NCBI GenBank assembly: GCA_949419965.1
Contig: CASPAC010000002.1
Coordinates: 26,592 to 90,591 of the forward strand
DNA length: 64,000 nucleotides
Origin: Bacteroidales bacterium
GTDB taxonomy: Bacteria > Bacteroidota > Bacteroidia > Bacteroidales > Rikenellaceae
Direction of reading: 5' to 3'
How positions within the stretch are numbered: the stretch's first letter is position 1; the number at the start of each line of letters is the position of its first letter. Position numbers and translations under genes: made by a program. Below, in pieces: positions 27,684-37,070 of this stretch. A model generated the notes under the pieces. It did not search any database. It was not told the origin of the DNA and was given only the letters and a program-made list of their open reading frames with translations.

Positions 27684-29147
27684 ATGAACAACATGAAAAC
27701 AGCAGTCAAGACCCTCTGTTCGGCAGCAGCGCTCCTCACTCTGGCGCAGGCTCCGGCACAGGAACCGGCCCGGACGCTCACGCTCGACGAAGCGATCGCC
27801 ATGACGCTGACGGACAACCCGGCGGTGAAGGCGGCCGAATACGAGGAACGTGCGGCCCAGCAGCAGCGCCGCGCATCGATCGGTCTGCGCATGCCCCGGA
27901 TAAACGTGACGGGTGCCTACGCCTACATGGCCAAAGACATCGGGGTCGACTTCAACGACATGAAGGCGCCCGTGCAGGACATCGCGGGGCAAGTGCTGGG
28001 CAGCGGCATGGTGCCGCCGCAATATATCCCGCAGATCCAGCAGCTGATCGCGCCGATCATGGGCGCCGACTGGTTTCTGAAGGTACAGGATCGGAGCCTG
28101 GGCTTCGTGGGCGGGCAGGTGACCATGCCGATCTGGCTGGGCGGCAAGATCAACGCCGCGGGCCGGGCCGCCAAAATCCAGGAGCAGACCGCCATCGAGC
28201 AGGGCGTGCAGACACGCAACGCATTGGTGTCCGAGTTGGTGGAGCGCTACTTCGGTCTCGCGCTCGCCATGCAGGTGGTCGAAGTCCGGCAGCAGGTCGT
28301 CGACGGCGTCCGCAAGCACCTCGACGACGCCATCGCACTGGAGCGGAACGGCATGATCGCCCACAGCGAGCGTCTCTACGTCGAGTTCAAGATGGCCGAA
28401 GCCGAACGCGAGCTGGCCAACTCCCGCCTGCAGGTGCAGACCATCTCCAGCGCCTTGCAGAACACGCTCAACCGCAACGGCGAGATGCTGCCCGTGACTT
28501 CGATGTTCATCGTCGACCGGATCGAGGAGATGGCCTATTACCAGGACATGGCCGCGACCCGCAACCCGCTGCTCAACCAGGTGGCCCTCAAGCGCGACCT
28601 CGCCCAGCAGGGCGTCCGCGTGCAGCGCAGCGAGTTCATGCCGCAGGTGGTGGCCATGGGCGGCGGTTCGTTCTACAACTACCAGGTCGCAGGCCTCGTT
28701 CCGCGCTGGGCCGTGGGCGTGGGCGTCAACATCAAGATTTTCGACGGTCTGAACCGCGAATACAAATATTCCGCCGCCAAGCAGACCGTGCGCCGGGTCG
28801 AAGAGTTGCAGAACAAGGCCGACAAGGACATCTCCGTGCTCGTCGAGCAGCTCTACAACCAGTTGCAGAACTACCGCAACCAGATGACCTCCATCGACGC
28901 CTCGCTGGCATTCGCCGAGGAGTATCTGCGCATGAAGAACGCGGCGTTCCTCGAGGGTCTCTCCTCTTCGTCGGATCTGATCGACGCAGAGCTCAACCTC
29001 GCAGGCGTGCGCACCGAACGGCTGCAAACCGCCTACAACTACGACAAACTGCTGGCCCGGCTGCTGGAAGCTGCCGGCCTTAGCGACGAATTCGCCGCCT
29101 ACGCACGCCGGGCCGACGCTCGCCCGATCCATTTCGACAAAAAGTAA
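27684..29147 (+). CDS. TolC-family outer membrane efflux protein
   Basis: About 487 residues with a signal peptide ('AVKTLCSAAALLTLAQAPAQ'). The body shows the duplicated TolC pattern of long amphipathic helices with 'TLDEAIAMTLTDNPAVKAAEYE' at the start and a second repeat from about residue 290 ('NPLLNQVALKRDLAQQGVRVQRSEFMPQV'). It forms the outer-membrane duct of a tripartite exporter. Start codons at 27684 and 27693 are both acceptable. It is the first gene of a four-gene operon with an HlyD-like adaptor and two ABC-2 permeases. Confidence 0.9.
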   Translation: MNNMKTAVKTLCSAAALLTLAQAPAQEPARTLTLDEAIAMTLTDNPAVKAAEYEERAAQQQRRASIGLRMPRINVTGAYAYMAKDIGVDFNDMKAPVQDIAGQVLGSGMVPPQYIPQIQQLIAPIMGADWFLKVQDRSLGFVGGQVTMPIWLGGKINAAGRAAKIQEQTAIEQGVQTRNALVSELVERYFGLALAMQVVEVRQQVVDGVRKHLDDAIALERNGMIAHSERLYVEFKMAEAERELANSRLQVQTISSALQNTLNRNGEMLPVTSMFIVDRIEEMAYYQDMAATRNPLLNQVALKRDLAQQGVRVQRSEFMPQVVAMGGGSFYNYQVAGLVPRWAVGVGVNIKIFDGLNREYKYSAAKQTVRRVEELQNKADKDISVLVEQLYNQLQNYRNQMTSIDASLAFAEEYLRMKNAAFLEGLSSSSDLIDAELNLAGVRTERLQTAYNYDKLLARLLEAAGLSDEFAAYARRADARPIHFDKK

Positions 29148-29160
29148 AGGGTACAACCAT

Positions 29161-30150
29161 ATGAAACGCAAAAACATCATTGCAATCGTCGCCGCAGCCG
29201 TACTGATCGTCGTGGCGGTGGCGCTCATCAGCCGTTATCTCACCAAGCACACGCCGCTGCTGATCCAGGGCACGGTGGAGTGCACGACCTACAAGGCTTC
29301 GTCGAAAGTGCCGGGCCGCATCGACTGCATGAAGGTGTCGCAGGGCGACCGGGTCGAGAAAGGCCAGCTCCTTTACACGCTCTCCACGCCCGAACTCGAC
29401 GCCAAGCTCCAGCAGGCCGAGGCCGTCAGAAGCGCCGCTTCGGCTTTGGACAAGGCCGCCATTGCCGGTGCCCGCGTCCAGCAGGTCGAGGCCGCACGCA
29501 ACATGTGGCAGAAGGCGCAGGCCGGGCTCGAACTGGCCCGCAAGACCTACGAGCGCGTCAAAAACCTCTACGACCAGGGCGTCGTTCCGGCCCAGAAGCT
29601 CGACGAGGCCTCCGCCAACTACGAGGCGATGAAGGCGACGGCCCAGGCCGCACAGGCTCAGTATACCATGGCCCGCGACGGCGCCCGCAAGGAGGATAAG
29701 GAGGCCGCTGCGGCCAAGGTTCTCCAGGCCCAGGGCGCAGTGAACGAGGTCGAATCCTATATCAACGACGCAATGATCTACTCCCCGGTGACGGGCGAGG
29801 TTTCGACGATCATCGCCGAGCAGGGCGAGCTCGTCGGCAGCGGCTACCCCGTGGTGGCCATCCTCGACACCAGCGACATGTGGGTGACCTTCAATGTCAA
29901 GGAGACCCTGCTCCCGACCCTCGATGTGGGTACGCGCATGATCGGCTACGTCCCGGCCCTCGACTACAACGTGGAGTTCGAAGTGACCTACATCGCCGTG
30001 CAGGCCGACTTCGCAACATGGGCCGCAACCCGCACGCAGGGCGGCTTCGACATCCGCACTTTCGCCGTCAAGGCCAAACCCGTAGGTTCGGTGATGACCT
30101 TGCGCCCGGGCATGAGCGTCCTGGTCGACTGGGAGCAATTCAAGAGGTAG
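29161..30150 (+). CDS. HlyD-family periplasmic adaptor
   Basis: 329 residues. A single N-terminal membrane anchor ('IIAIVAAAVLIVVAVALIS') is followed by a split lipoyl/barrel-sandwich domain ('QGTVECTTYKASSKVPGRID', 'GEVSTIIAEQGELVGSGYPV') around a long coiled-coil hairpin (about residues 80-190, Ala/Gln/Glu rich). It bridges the inner-membrane permeases and the TolC duct, as in YbhG/EmrA-like systems. It starts 13 bases after the tolC-like gene and ends 4 bases before the first permease gene. Confidence 0.9.
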   Translation: MKRKNIIAIVAAAVLIVVAVALISRYLTKHTPLLIQGTVECTTYKASSKVPGRIDCMKVSQGDRVEKGQLLYTLSTPELDAKLQQAEAVRSAASALDKAAIAGARVQQVEAARNMWQKAQAGLELARKTYERVKNLYDQGVVPAQKLDEASANYEAMKATAQAAQAQYTMARDGARKEDKEAAAAKVLQAQGAVNEVESYINDAMIYSPVTGEVSTIIAEQGELVGSGYPVVAILDTSDMWVTFNVKETLLPTLDVGTRMIGYVPALDYNVEFEVTYIAVQADFATWAATRTQGGFDIRTFAVKAKPVGSVMTLRPGMSVLVDWEQFKR

Positions 30151-30154
30151 ACGC

Positions 30155-31330
30155 ATGGGCTTTCTGCGCAATACGAACGCCGCGCTCCAACGCGAACTCC
30201 ACCGACTGAGACACCAGCCGATGTACTTCGTGCTGCTGTTCATGCTGCCGATGCTTTCGTTCGTCTTCTTCGCGGTGCTGTTCCACAAGGGCGTGGCGCG
30301 CGACATCCCCGTCGCGGTCCTCGACCAGGACCATTCGACGCTCTCGCGCAAGATCACCGAGATGATCGGGGAGACCCCCACGGCTCTGGTCGCCTACGGC
30401 ATCCAGTCCATGGACGAGGGCGAACGGCTCATGCGCGAAGGGCGTATTTCGGCCATCGTGCAGATACCGGCTTTCTTCGAGAAGAACATCCTCAGCAACA
30501 GCCAGACCCACATCGAATCCTACATATCGGGGTCCAACATCACCGTCAACGGACTCCTCTCCAAGGACATCCAGACGGCCGTCACCATGTTCGCCGCCGG
30601 CATCCAGATCCAGATCCTCACCAAACAGGGGCTCACCGAGCGGCAGGCCATGGCCCAGGTGCAGCCCGTGCGCTTCGACAAGCACGTGCTGTTCAATCCC
30701 TACATCAACTACGGCTATTACCTCTCGCCGAGCTTCATGCCCATGATGATGCTCATATTCATCGTCATGGCCACGGTCTTCTCCGTCGGCACCGAGCTCA
30801 AGAACGGCACGGCCCGCGAATGGCTCCGCTCGGCCGACGATTCGACGGCCGCGGCGCTGCTGGGAAAGATTCTGCCCGTCACGGCCGCCTTTTTCCTGCT
30901 CTCGCTGGCCATGTTCGTCATCATCTTCAAGGTCGTCGGCGTGCCGCTCAACGGCAGTTTCGCATTGATCCTCCTCGGTACGCTGCTCTTCACGCTCAGC
31001 TACCAGTCCATTTCGGTGCTGATCGTCGCCGTGGTTGCCAACCTGCGTCTGTCGCTCTCGCTGGGCGGGGGTTATTCGGTGCTGGCGTTCACCTTCTCGG
31101 GCCTCACGTTCCCGGTCATGGCCATGTATCCGGCCATGCGGGCGCTGAGCAAGCTGTTCCCGTTCACCTACTACACCGATCTGTTCGTCGATCAGATGCT
31201 CCGCGGAGCGCCGGCCGTCTGCTCGCTGCCCGACCTGGGAGCCCTGGCCCTTTTCATCGTCGTACCGCTTCTGTGCCTGCCGCGCCTGCGGAAAGTATGC
31301 ACGGACGAAAAATTCTGGGGGAGAGAGTAA
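30155..31330 (+). CDS. ABC-2 type permease (first of a pair)
   Basis: 391 residues of the ABC2_membrane_3/YbhR-like type. One N-terminal membrane helix ('PMYFVLLFMLPMLSFVFFAVLF') is followed by a ~150-residue extracytoplasmic domain and five C-terminal helices starting at 'PSFMPMMMLIFIVMATVFSV'. It would form one half of the inner-membrane channel of an exporter together with the following gene. No ABC ATPase is encoded in this operon or elsewhere in the window near it. It starts 4 bases after the adaptor stop. Confidence 0.87.
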   Translation: MGFLRNTNAALQRELHRLRHQPMYFVLLFMLPMLSFVFFAVLFHKGVARDIPVAVLDQDHSTLSRKITEMIGETPTALVAYGIQSMDEGERLMREGRISAIVQIPAFFEKNILSNSQTHIESYISGSNITVNGLLSKDIQTAVTMFAAGIQIQILTKQGLTERQAMAQVQPVRFDKHVLFNPYINYGYYLSPSFMPMMMLIFIVMATVFSVGTELKNGTAREWLRSADDSTAAALLGKILPVTAAFFLLSLAMFVIIFKVVGVPLNGSFALILLGTLLFTLSYQSISVLIVAVVANLRLSLSLGGGYSVLAFTFSGLTFPVMAMYPAMRALSKLFPFTYYTDLFVDQMLRGAPAVCSLPDLGALALFIVVPLLCLPRLRKVCTDEKFWGRE

Positions 31331-31331
31331 G

Positions 31332-32561
31332 ATGAGCCGCTTCACACACCAAATCAAATCCTACTGGCAGCAGCTGCGCACGGTGATGGGCAACGAGTAC
31401 CGCACGATCTTCACCGACGGCGGCGCCATGCTCGTTCTGGTCTTCGCTTTGCTGATCTATGCCACAGCCTACTCGCTGGCCTACGCACCGCAGGTGCTGC
31501 GCAACGTCCCGATCGGCGTGATCGACCAGTGCCGCACCCCGACCAGCCGCAGTCTCATCGAAACGTTCGACGCAGGCCCCAATACCGTGGTCGCCTTCGA
31601 GCCCACCGACATGCAGGAGGCCAGGAAGCTCTTTTTCGAGCGCAAAATCTACGGCGTGGTCTACATCCCGTCCGACTACGAGCAGAAGCTCCTGGGCGGA
31701 CAGCAGGCCGTGGTGGGCATCTATTGCGACGCCAGCTATTTTCTGATGTACCGCCAGGTGTTCCAGGAGTTGGTTACCACCATCGGCAAGACAGGCGCCA
31801 TGGTCGAGTTCCAGCGTCTGATAGCCAAGGGTGCCAACATCCCGCAGGCGCAGGCCACCACTCAGCCCGTCATCTACCAGGCGCACAACATCTTCAATCC
31901 CTACCTGGGCTACGGTACGTTCGTCATGCCGGCCATCATCATGGTCATCATCCAGCAGACGATGCTCATCGGCATCGGCATGATCGGCGGCACGTGGCGC
32001 GAGCACCGGCTCTACCACAAGCTCTGCCCCGCAGGCCGCAAGCGCATGTCGACGCTGCCGATCGTCGCGGGCCGCGGCCTGGTCTACGCATCGATCTATG
32101 CGGTGACAAGCTGTTACATCCTCGGGCTCCACTACCGGTTGTTCCATTATCCGATGAACGGCGCCACGTCCGCCATCCTGCTCTTCATGGCCGTCTACAT
32201 GGCGGCGTGCATCATGCTGAGCATCGCCGTGTCGACGCTTTTCCGCTACCGCGAGAATTCGTTGCTGCTGTTGTTGTGGACTTCGATTCCGCTGTTGATG
32301 CTCAGCGGCGTTTCGTATCCGCGCGAGGGCATGCCCGACTGGCTCTACCAGTTCGGCCGGATTTTCCCCAGCAGCCACGGCGTGAACGCATTCATCCGCA
32401 TCCGGACCATGGGCGCTTCGCTCTCGGAGGTGTTCGCCGAAATCAAGGCGCTCGTCATCCTCACGATCATCTACGGCGGACTCGCCTGCATCGGCACCCA
32501 CCTGGTCATCGACCGGGAAACCGACGGTTGCGGATGCGGGAGCCCGAACGATAACCGATAG
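31332..32561 (+). CDS. ABC-2 type permease (second of a pair)
   Basis: 409 residues with the same layout as its neighbour: an N-terminal helix ('GAMLVLVFALLIYATAYSLAY'), a large periplasmic domain ('NVPIGVIDQCRTPTSRSLIE') and a C-terminal block of five to six helices beginning 'TFVMPAIIMVIIQQTMLIGI'. The two genes are 1 base apart and are diverged paralogues likely to heterodimerise. The transcript ends at a strong 14-base-pair hairpin at 32604-32640. The cargo exported is unknown. Confidence 0.87.
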   Translation: MSRFTHQIKSYWQQLRTVMGNEYRTIFTDGGAMLVLVFALLIYATAYSLAYAPQVLRNVPIGVIDQCRTPTSRSLIETFDAGPNTVVAFEPTDMQEARKLFFERKIYGVVYIPSDYEQKLLGGQQAVVGIYCDASYFLMYRQVFQELVTTIGKTGAMVEFQRLIAKGANIPQAQATTQPVIYQAHNIFNPYLGYGTFVMPAIIMVIIQQTMLIGIGMIGGTWREHRLYHKLCPAGRKRMSTLPIVAGRGLVYASIYAVTSCYILGLHYRLFHYPMNGATSAILLFMAVYMAACIMLSIAVSTLFRYRENSLLLLLWTSIPLLMLSGVSYPREGMPDWLYQFGRIFPSSHGVNAFIRIRTMGASLSEVFAEIKALVILTIIYGGLACIGTHLVIDRETDGCGCGSPNDNR

Positions 32562-32603
32562 TCCCCCGCCGGCCCGGCGCAAAAGGCCCGGCGATCCCAA
32601 TGA

Positions 32604-32640
32604 AAACACCCCTGCGGCGATGCAAGCCGCAGGGGTGTTT
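32604..32640. terminator. Bidirectional terminator between convergent genes
   Basis: AAACACCCCTGCGG and CCGCAGGGGTGTTT form a perfect 14-base-pair stem with a 9-base loop. It lies between the permease operon (plus) and the TonB-receptor-like gene (minus), with A and T tracts on both sides so it can serve both. Confidence 0.85.
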
Positions 32641-32690
32641 CATAATAGGGAGAGGGCGTCGACCGCCCGGTCATCAGCGAAGCACCGATG

Positions 32691-35624
32691 CTATCTCGGG
32701 CCGAAACCTCCCGGAGGAGGACCGCCGGCACCCGGACCCATCATGCCCCGACGGCCGGTAGATTCGCTCACACCGTAATCTTTCAGGTTCTTCGAACCCC
32801 GCTTGCCGAAATGGCGGAGGTTGTAGGTGAACTGCACCATGTAATAACGTCCGATTACGCTGTTCGTGGCATTCTGCGTCCAGCCCGAGCCCACGGAGCG
32901 CGCGAACGCCTTGTTCTGATTGAGTATGTCGTTGACGCCGATCATGATCTCGCCCCGCTGATTGCGGAAAAGTTTCTTGCCGATCCAGGCGTTGCACAGC
33001 ACATAGTCGTCGTTGTAGTTGTTGGTGAAGCCGAGGTATTGCGTGTAGGCGGCGCTGGCCGTGAGGGTGAAGCCCAGCGGGAAAACCACCTTAAGATTGC
33101 CCTGCGCCGAGTGGTTGAAATAGCGGTTCTTGCCGCCGGCCGCCGCGATCGAGTTCTTGGCTTCGTTGTAGGTGCCGTTCCACGAGAGCGTGAAGTCCAC
33201 TTTTTCGGAGATGTTGCTGCCAAGCACCGCCCGGAAGTTGTAGCCCATGTTGCCGGTCTCGTTGCGCACGCCGTCGATACGGCTGGGCGTGAGCGAGTAG
33301 ACGATTCCCGCCATCACATTGAAGTTGCTCTTGAGGAAGCCCACCGGCAGACCGTAGCTCAGATGGGTCATCACCCGCCAGTAGCCGTCCATGTTCACCG
33401 GACGCGAATACTGGAGATAAGGATAATCCTTCCCGTCGATTTCCACCGAGTTGTTGTAGCGTACGTCGTTTGTAATGTAGTCCGACGCGGCCTGCATCGA
33501 GAACATCCACATGAACGTGCGGCCCTTCTCCACGTTGGAATTGGTGTAGTGGAAATTGAGGCTGTGGTTGTAGGAGGGGTTCAGATCGGGATTACCGCTC
33601 GAAATATACTGCGCATTCGAAACATCGAAAACGCTCTGCAGCTGCGTGACGTCCGGATTGTTGGTGTAGGAGGAGATGAACATGCGCAACGCGTTTTCGC
33701 GGTTGAAGTTCATCTGTCCCATCACAAAATAGAGCACGTTGTCGTAGTTGTGGCGTATCTTCTCCGACTCGGTCCGCATGACCTGTCCGTCGAGCGAGGC
33801 GCGCTGATAGTAGACGTTGGCCACGAAGGTGTTGCGTTCCTTCGAGTAGCGGAAACCCGGTCCGACGCGCTGCGTGAGGTAGTTGCTTTCGTAGGTGTTC
33901 GACAGCGACGGTTCGTAGGGCAGTCCCGCGATCGAGAAGTCGTCGCCCGTGATGTAGCTCTTCTTGTCGCGCTCCTGGTGTTCGTAGGATGCCCGGTACT
34001 GAAGCGAAAGCTGCGCATATTTGCTCACGGGTTCCGTGTAGGTGAATTCGCCGCGCAGCGTGTAGCTGCTCGAAGGGGCCACGCTGCGCAGGTATCGCAG
34101 CACGGAGTAGGGTTTCGTTTCTCCCGTCTCCGGATCGACATACGTGCCGTCGAACGCCCAGTCGAGAGGCCGCACCGGTGAAACGAGCGCCGTATTGGAG
34201 TAGGAATCGGTGTTGTTCCGGTTGTTCGAATAGCGGAACTGGCCGTCGAGCGTGACGGTGCGGCCCACCTTGCCGAGCTTGGCGCGGTAGATGGCGTTGG
34301 TGCGGATGTTATAGCCGTTGCGCGAGCCGTCGCTGAAGTTGTTGGTGGGGGAGTAGCCGCTCTGGCCGTACTGCCAGCCCGTGGTCCGGCTCCACGGATC
34401 GTTGGTCTGGAAGCTGAAGCCCGGACGGATCATCAGATTCTGGTTTTCCGAAATCTTCCACTCCAGACGGGCGTTGAAACGATGGTTGTACGCCTCCGTG
34501 TCGGAGTATCCGCGCGTCGAAAGGGTGTCGATGCTGGGGGTTTCGTACCATTTTTCCACGGTCGAAGTGTTCGTCGTGCGGGTGTTGTTGAAGAAGTAGC
34601 TGCCCTGGAACGACACCTGGTCGCGCTTGCCCCACGTGTCCGAATAGTTGACGCCGATGGCGTTGACCGTCGCCACGCCGCTCTGCGGCCGCACCATATA
34701 CTGGCCTATGCCGCCGCGGCGGCCGCCGCCCGTATTGCCCGACACGCCCAGAATGTCTTCGAACGAGAAGTTCTGCTGGTTGACGTTGTTGAAAAGGCCG
34801 ATCACCGAAATGCGGCTGCCGCCGTTGAAAATATTGACGTTGCCGCCCGCCAGATACTTCAGCTTGTCTTCGGTCTTGGTATCCGCATCGTAGCCCAGCC
34901 CGGCATAGAGTTTTCCGAACTGGCCCTGGCGCATGTTCGAGTGGGTGACGATGTTGATGGCCTTGTAGCCCTCGCCGTCGTCCATGCCCGAAAATTCGGC
35001 TGCATCGCTCAGTTTGTTGTACACCTCGATGCGGTCGACCGCCTGTGCGGGCAGCGACTTGATGGCCGTGGTGACATCTTCGCCGAAGAACTCCTTGCCG
35101 TCGACGAAAATCTTCTTCACCTCCTCGCCCTGCGCCTCGACCGTACCGTCGTTCACCGTGATGCCGGGCATCTTCTTCAGCAGCCCTTCCACATCGGCAT
35201 CGGCAACCACCTTGAACGCGCCGGCGTTGTAGCTCACCGTGTCGCCTTTCTGCGACGTGCGCAGGGCCTTGGCTTCCTTGACCACGGTTTCGATGCGCAC
35301 GCCCGCCTTGAGCCGGATTTCGCCCAGGCTCTGCCGGGCGGCCTTCACCTCGAAGGTCGTTTCGTAGGTGTCATAGCCGAGAAACGCCACCGACAGGCTG
35401 TATTCGCCGTAGGCCAGCGACGGAATCGAAACGCTGCCTTTGTAGGCCGACGTGAAGTACTGTTTCTTGTCCGGCGCTCCGACGGGAGCCACCGTCAGCA
35501 CGGCGCCGGGCACCGTTTCTCCGGTCTCGGCGTCGAGAACCGTTGCCGTGACCGAGCCTCTCTTCTGAGCGGCCGCCGCCAGGGAAACGAGCACAAGCAG
35601 GGTTGTAAGTAGTATCTTTTTCAT
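32691..35624 (-). CDS. TonB-dependent receptor-like outer membrane beta-barrel protein
   Basis: About 977 residues. A signal peptide ('ILLTTLLVLVSLAAAAQ') precedes a carboxypeptidase-regulatory-like beta-sandwich (about 23-105, 'VTATVLDAETGETVPGAVLTV'). A plug-like domain follows ('GAFKVVADADVEGLLKKMPGITVNDG', 'KKIFVDGKEFFGEDVTTAIKSLPAQAVDRIEVYNK'), then a long beta-barrel. This is the OMP_b-brl_3 type common in Bacteroidetes, thought to take up or export ligands with TonB. There is no SusD partner beside it, which argues against a polysaccharide-utilisation pair. The C-terminus is a Gly/Pro-rich tail ('GPGAGGPPPGGFGPR') beyond the last strand. Ligand unknown. Confidence 0.88.
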   Translation of the reverse strand: MKKILLTTLLVLVSLAAAAQKRGSVTATVLDAETGETVPGAVLTVAPVGAPDKKQYFTSAYKGSVSIPSLAYGEYSLSVAFLGYDTYETTFEVKAARQSLGEIRLKAGVRIETVVKEAKALRTSQKGDTVSYNAGAFKVVADADVEGLLKKMPGITVNDGTVEAQGEEVKKIFVDGKEFFGEDVTTAIKSLPAQAVDRIEVYNKLSDAAEFSGMDDGEGYKAINIVTHSNMRQGQFGKLYAGLGYDADTKTEDKLKYLAGGNVNIFNGGSRISVIGLFNNVNQQNFSFEDILGVSGNTGGGRRGGIGQYMVRPQSGVATVNAIGVNYSDTWGKRDQVSFQGSYFFNNTRTTNTSTVEKWYETPSIDTLSTRGYSDTEAYNHRFNARLEWKISENQNLMIRPGFSFQTNDPWSRTTGWQYGQSGYSPTNNFSDGSRNGYNIRTNAIYRAKLGKVGRTVTLDGQFRYSNNRNNTDSYSNTALVSPVRPLDWAFDGTYVDPETGETKPYSVLRYLRSVAPSSSYTLRGEFTYTEPVSKYAQLSLQYRASYEHQERDKKSYITGDDFSIAGLPYEPSLSNTYESNYLTQRVGPGFRYSKERNTFVANVYYQRASLDGQVMRTESEKIRHNYDNVLYFVMGQMNFNRENALRMFISSYTNNPDVTQLQSVFDVSNAQYISSGNPDLNPSYNHSLNFHYTNSNVEKGRTFMWMFSMQAASDYITNDVRYNNSVEIDGKDYPYLQYSRPVNMDGYWRVMTHLSYGLPVGFLKSNFNVMAGIVYSLTPSRIDGVRNETGNMGYNFRAVLGSNISEKVDFTLSWNGTYNEAKNSIAAAGGKNRYFNHSAQGNLKVVFPLGFTLTASAAYTQYLGFTNNYNDDYVLCNAWIGKKLFRNQRGEIMIGVNDILNQNKAFARSVGSGWTQNATNSVIGRYYMVQFTYNLRHFGKRGSKNLKDYGVSESTGRRGMMGPGAGGPPPGGFGPR

Positions 35625-35708
35625 TTGAAACATGATATGATTGCTGAAATGCAGCGCGAAGATAGCTTATTTTGGCCGGAGATCCAGCGCTGCGGGGGCG
35701 AATCGCCC

Positions 35709-35741
35709 TAAAAAGGGTGTCAATCGACCGATCGACACCCT
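35709..35741 (-). terminator. DUF4890 gene terminator
   Basis: On the minus strand AGGGTGTC and GACACCCT form a stem followed by TTTTTA, about 30 bases past the DUF4890 stop codon. Confidence 0.7.
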
Positions 35742-35770
35742 CGATTAACATAACCGGACCGCCGGGCGGA

Positions 35771-36193
35771 CTATTTCGTCCGTTCCTTGGCGCACTTCGT
35801 GTTCTGTTTGCAGCAACCCTGCTTGCCGTTCTTGTCCATCTTGCCGCGATGGGCGCGGGGCATCGGACCCTGCATCTGCGACCACTTGCCGTACTGCTCG
35901 TCGGTGAGCACCGACTTCATCTCGGCAGCCTCGGACTGGCGGTTCTTCTGCATCTCCGCACGGCAGGCCTCCATCTGCTGGTTCCGCTTCAGGTTGATGG
36001 CATAGACTTTCTTGGCCTGCACCTCGTCCAGTCCCAGTTCGCGGGTCATGCGCTCGGTCTGGCGCCGGGTCATCTGCTCGACGGTCGGACGTTCGCGGAG
36101 CGTTTCCTGCTTCGGATTCCTGTTCTGCGCATAGGCGCCCGACGCGGCCAGCATGCAAAGCGCTGCGGCGACTGAAAAAATACGTTGTTTCAT
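35771..36193 (-). CDS. DUF4890 family secreted protein
   Basis: 140 residues with a signal peptide ('IFSVAAALCMLAASGAYAQ'). The mature part is helical and charged ('TVEQMTRRQTERMTRELGLDEVQAKKVYAINL', 'MKSVLTDEQYGKWSQMQ'), the layout of the small Bacteroidetes DUF4890 family, which is reminiscent of Spy/CpxP-type periplasmic proteins in size and helicity. The C-terminus carries a lysine- and cysteine-rich tail. A TACCTTTG -7 box lies at 36237-36244 on the minus strand. Function unknown; a periplasmic stress role is only an analogy. Confidence 0.75.
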   Translation of the reverse strand: MKQRIFSVAAALCMLAASGAYAQNRNPKQETLRERPTVEQMTRRQTERMTRELGLDEVQAKKVYAINLKRNQQMEACRAEMQKNRQSEAAEMKSVLTDEQYGKWSQMQGPMPRAHRGKMDKNGKQGCCKQNTKCAKERTK

Positions 36194-36236
36194 GACGTTT
36201 GATTTTTTTTTTGATGAAGTTTGCGGGTTTCTGCTG

Positions 36237-36244
36237 CAAAGGTA
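36237..36244 (-). promoter_or_regulatory. DUF4890 gene -7 box
   Basis: TACCTTTG on the minus strand, 44 bases before the ATG at 36193, separated from it by a T/A-rich leader. Confidence 0.55.
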
Positions 36245-36256
36245 GGGCCACAATGC

Positions 36257-36279
36257 AAAACCCGGGGCGGTGCCCCGGG
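36257..36279 (-). terminator. LytT-like gene terminator
   Basis: On the minus strand CCCGGGGC, ACC and GCCCCGGG form an 8-base-pair GC stem followed by TTTT, 30 bases past the response-regulator stop. Confidence 0.75.
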
Positions 36280-36308
36280 TCAAACGGTCGTTCCGGCCGG
36301 TCAACCGG

Positions 36309-37070
36309 CTATTCGGCCCCTTGAGCCGACCGCAGCCAGGCTTTGAATTCGGGTACGCGGGCTTTGGAAATGACGATCCGCTCCGGCGTGGGCAGCAGCA
36401 GCGACAACGACAGCCGGCTGCCGAACCACACGACGATCTCCTTCACGGCACGGCGCGCCACGATGAACTGGCGGTTGGCCCGGAAAAAATCGCTCTCCGG
36501 CAGCAGCGCCTGCAGCGTCTCCAGCGTGCGGTCGAGCGGATAGGCTTCGCCGTCGTAGCCGTAGGCCGTGACTTTCTCGTTGAACGTATGGCAGAACGCG
36601 ATCTTGTCGCGGTGCAGCGGGATGATCTTGTCGCGCACCTGAACCAGGAAGGTCTCCTCGCGGCCGGCGGCCATCGCCCTGACGCGCGTGCCGTAGTCGC
36701 GGCGTTCGCTGCCCGTCAGCCGGCGGAACTTGTCGATGGCCCGCGACACGTCGGCGCCGTTGAGCGGTTTGAGGAGATAATCGATGCTGTTGACCTTGAA
36801 CGCTTCCAGCGCATATCGGTCGTAGGCCGTCGTGAAAATGACAGGCACGTCGACCTCCACCGCACCGAAAATGCGGAACGAGTCGCCGTCGGCCAGGTGG
36901 ATGTCCATGAACAGCAGGTCGGGGCGGGGGCGGCTCCGGAGATACTCGACGCTCTCGGCCACGCTTTCGAGCGTGGCGACCGTCTCGACGTCGGGCGCCA
37001 CTTCCCGCAGAATGGCCTGCAGGTTGACCGCAGCGGCGGTTTCGTCCTCGATGATTACTGCCCGGAGCAT
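36309..37070 (-). CDS. LytTR-family response regulator
   Basis: 253 residues. The receiver domain (1-~120) has the acidic pocket 'VIIEDETAAA', the phospho-acceptor Asp in 'LLFMDIHLADG' and 'FTTAYDRYALEAFKVNSIDYLLKPL'. The C-terminal LytTR DNA-binding domain (about 150-245) shows 'FLVQVRDKIIPLHRDKIAFCHTF' and 'FFRANRQFIVARRAVKEI'. It is encoded with the sensor kinase upstream, whose stop lies inside the first codons of this gene (16-base overlap), so expression is coupled. Targets are unknown. Confidence 0.93.
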   Translation of the reverse strand: MLRAVIIEDETAAAVNLQAILREVAPDVETVATLESVAESVEYLRSRPRPDLLFMDIHLADGDSFRIFGAVEVDVPVIFTTAYDRYALEAFKVNSIDYLLKPLNGADVSRAIDKFRRLTGSERRDYGTRVRAMAAGREETFLVQVRDKIIPLHRDKIAFCHTFNEKVTAYGYDGEAYPLDRTLETLQALLPESDFFRANRQFIVARRAVKEIVVWFGSRLSLSLLLPTPERIVISKARVPEFKAWLRSAQGAE

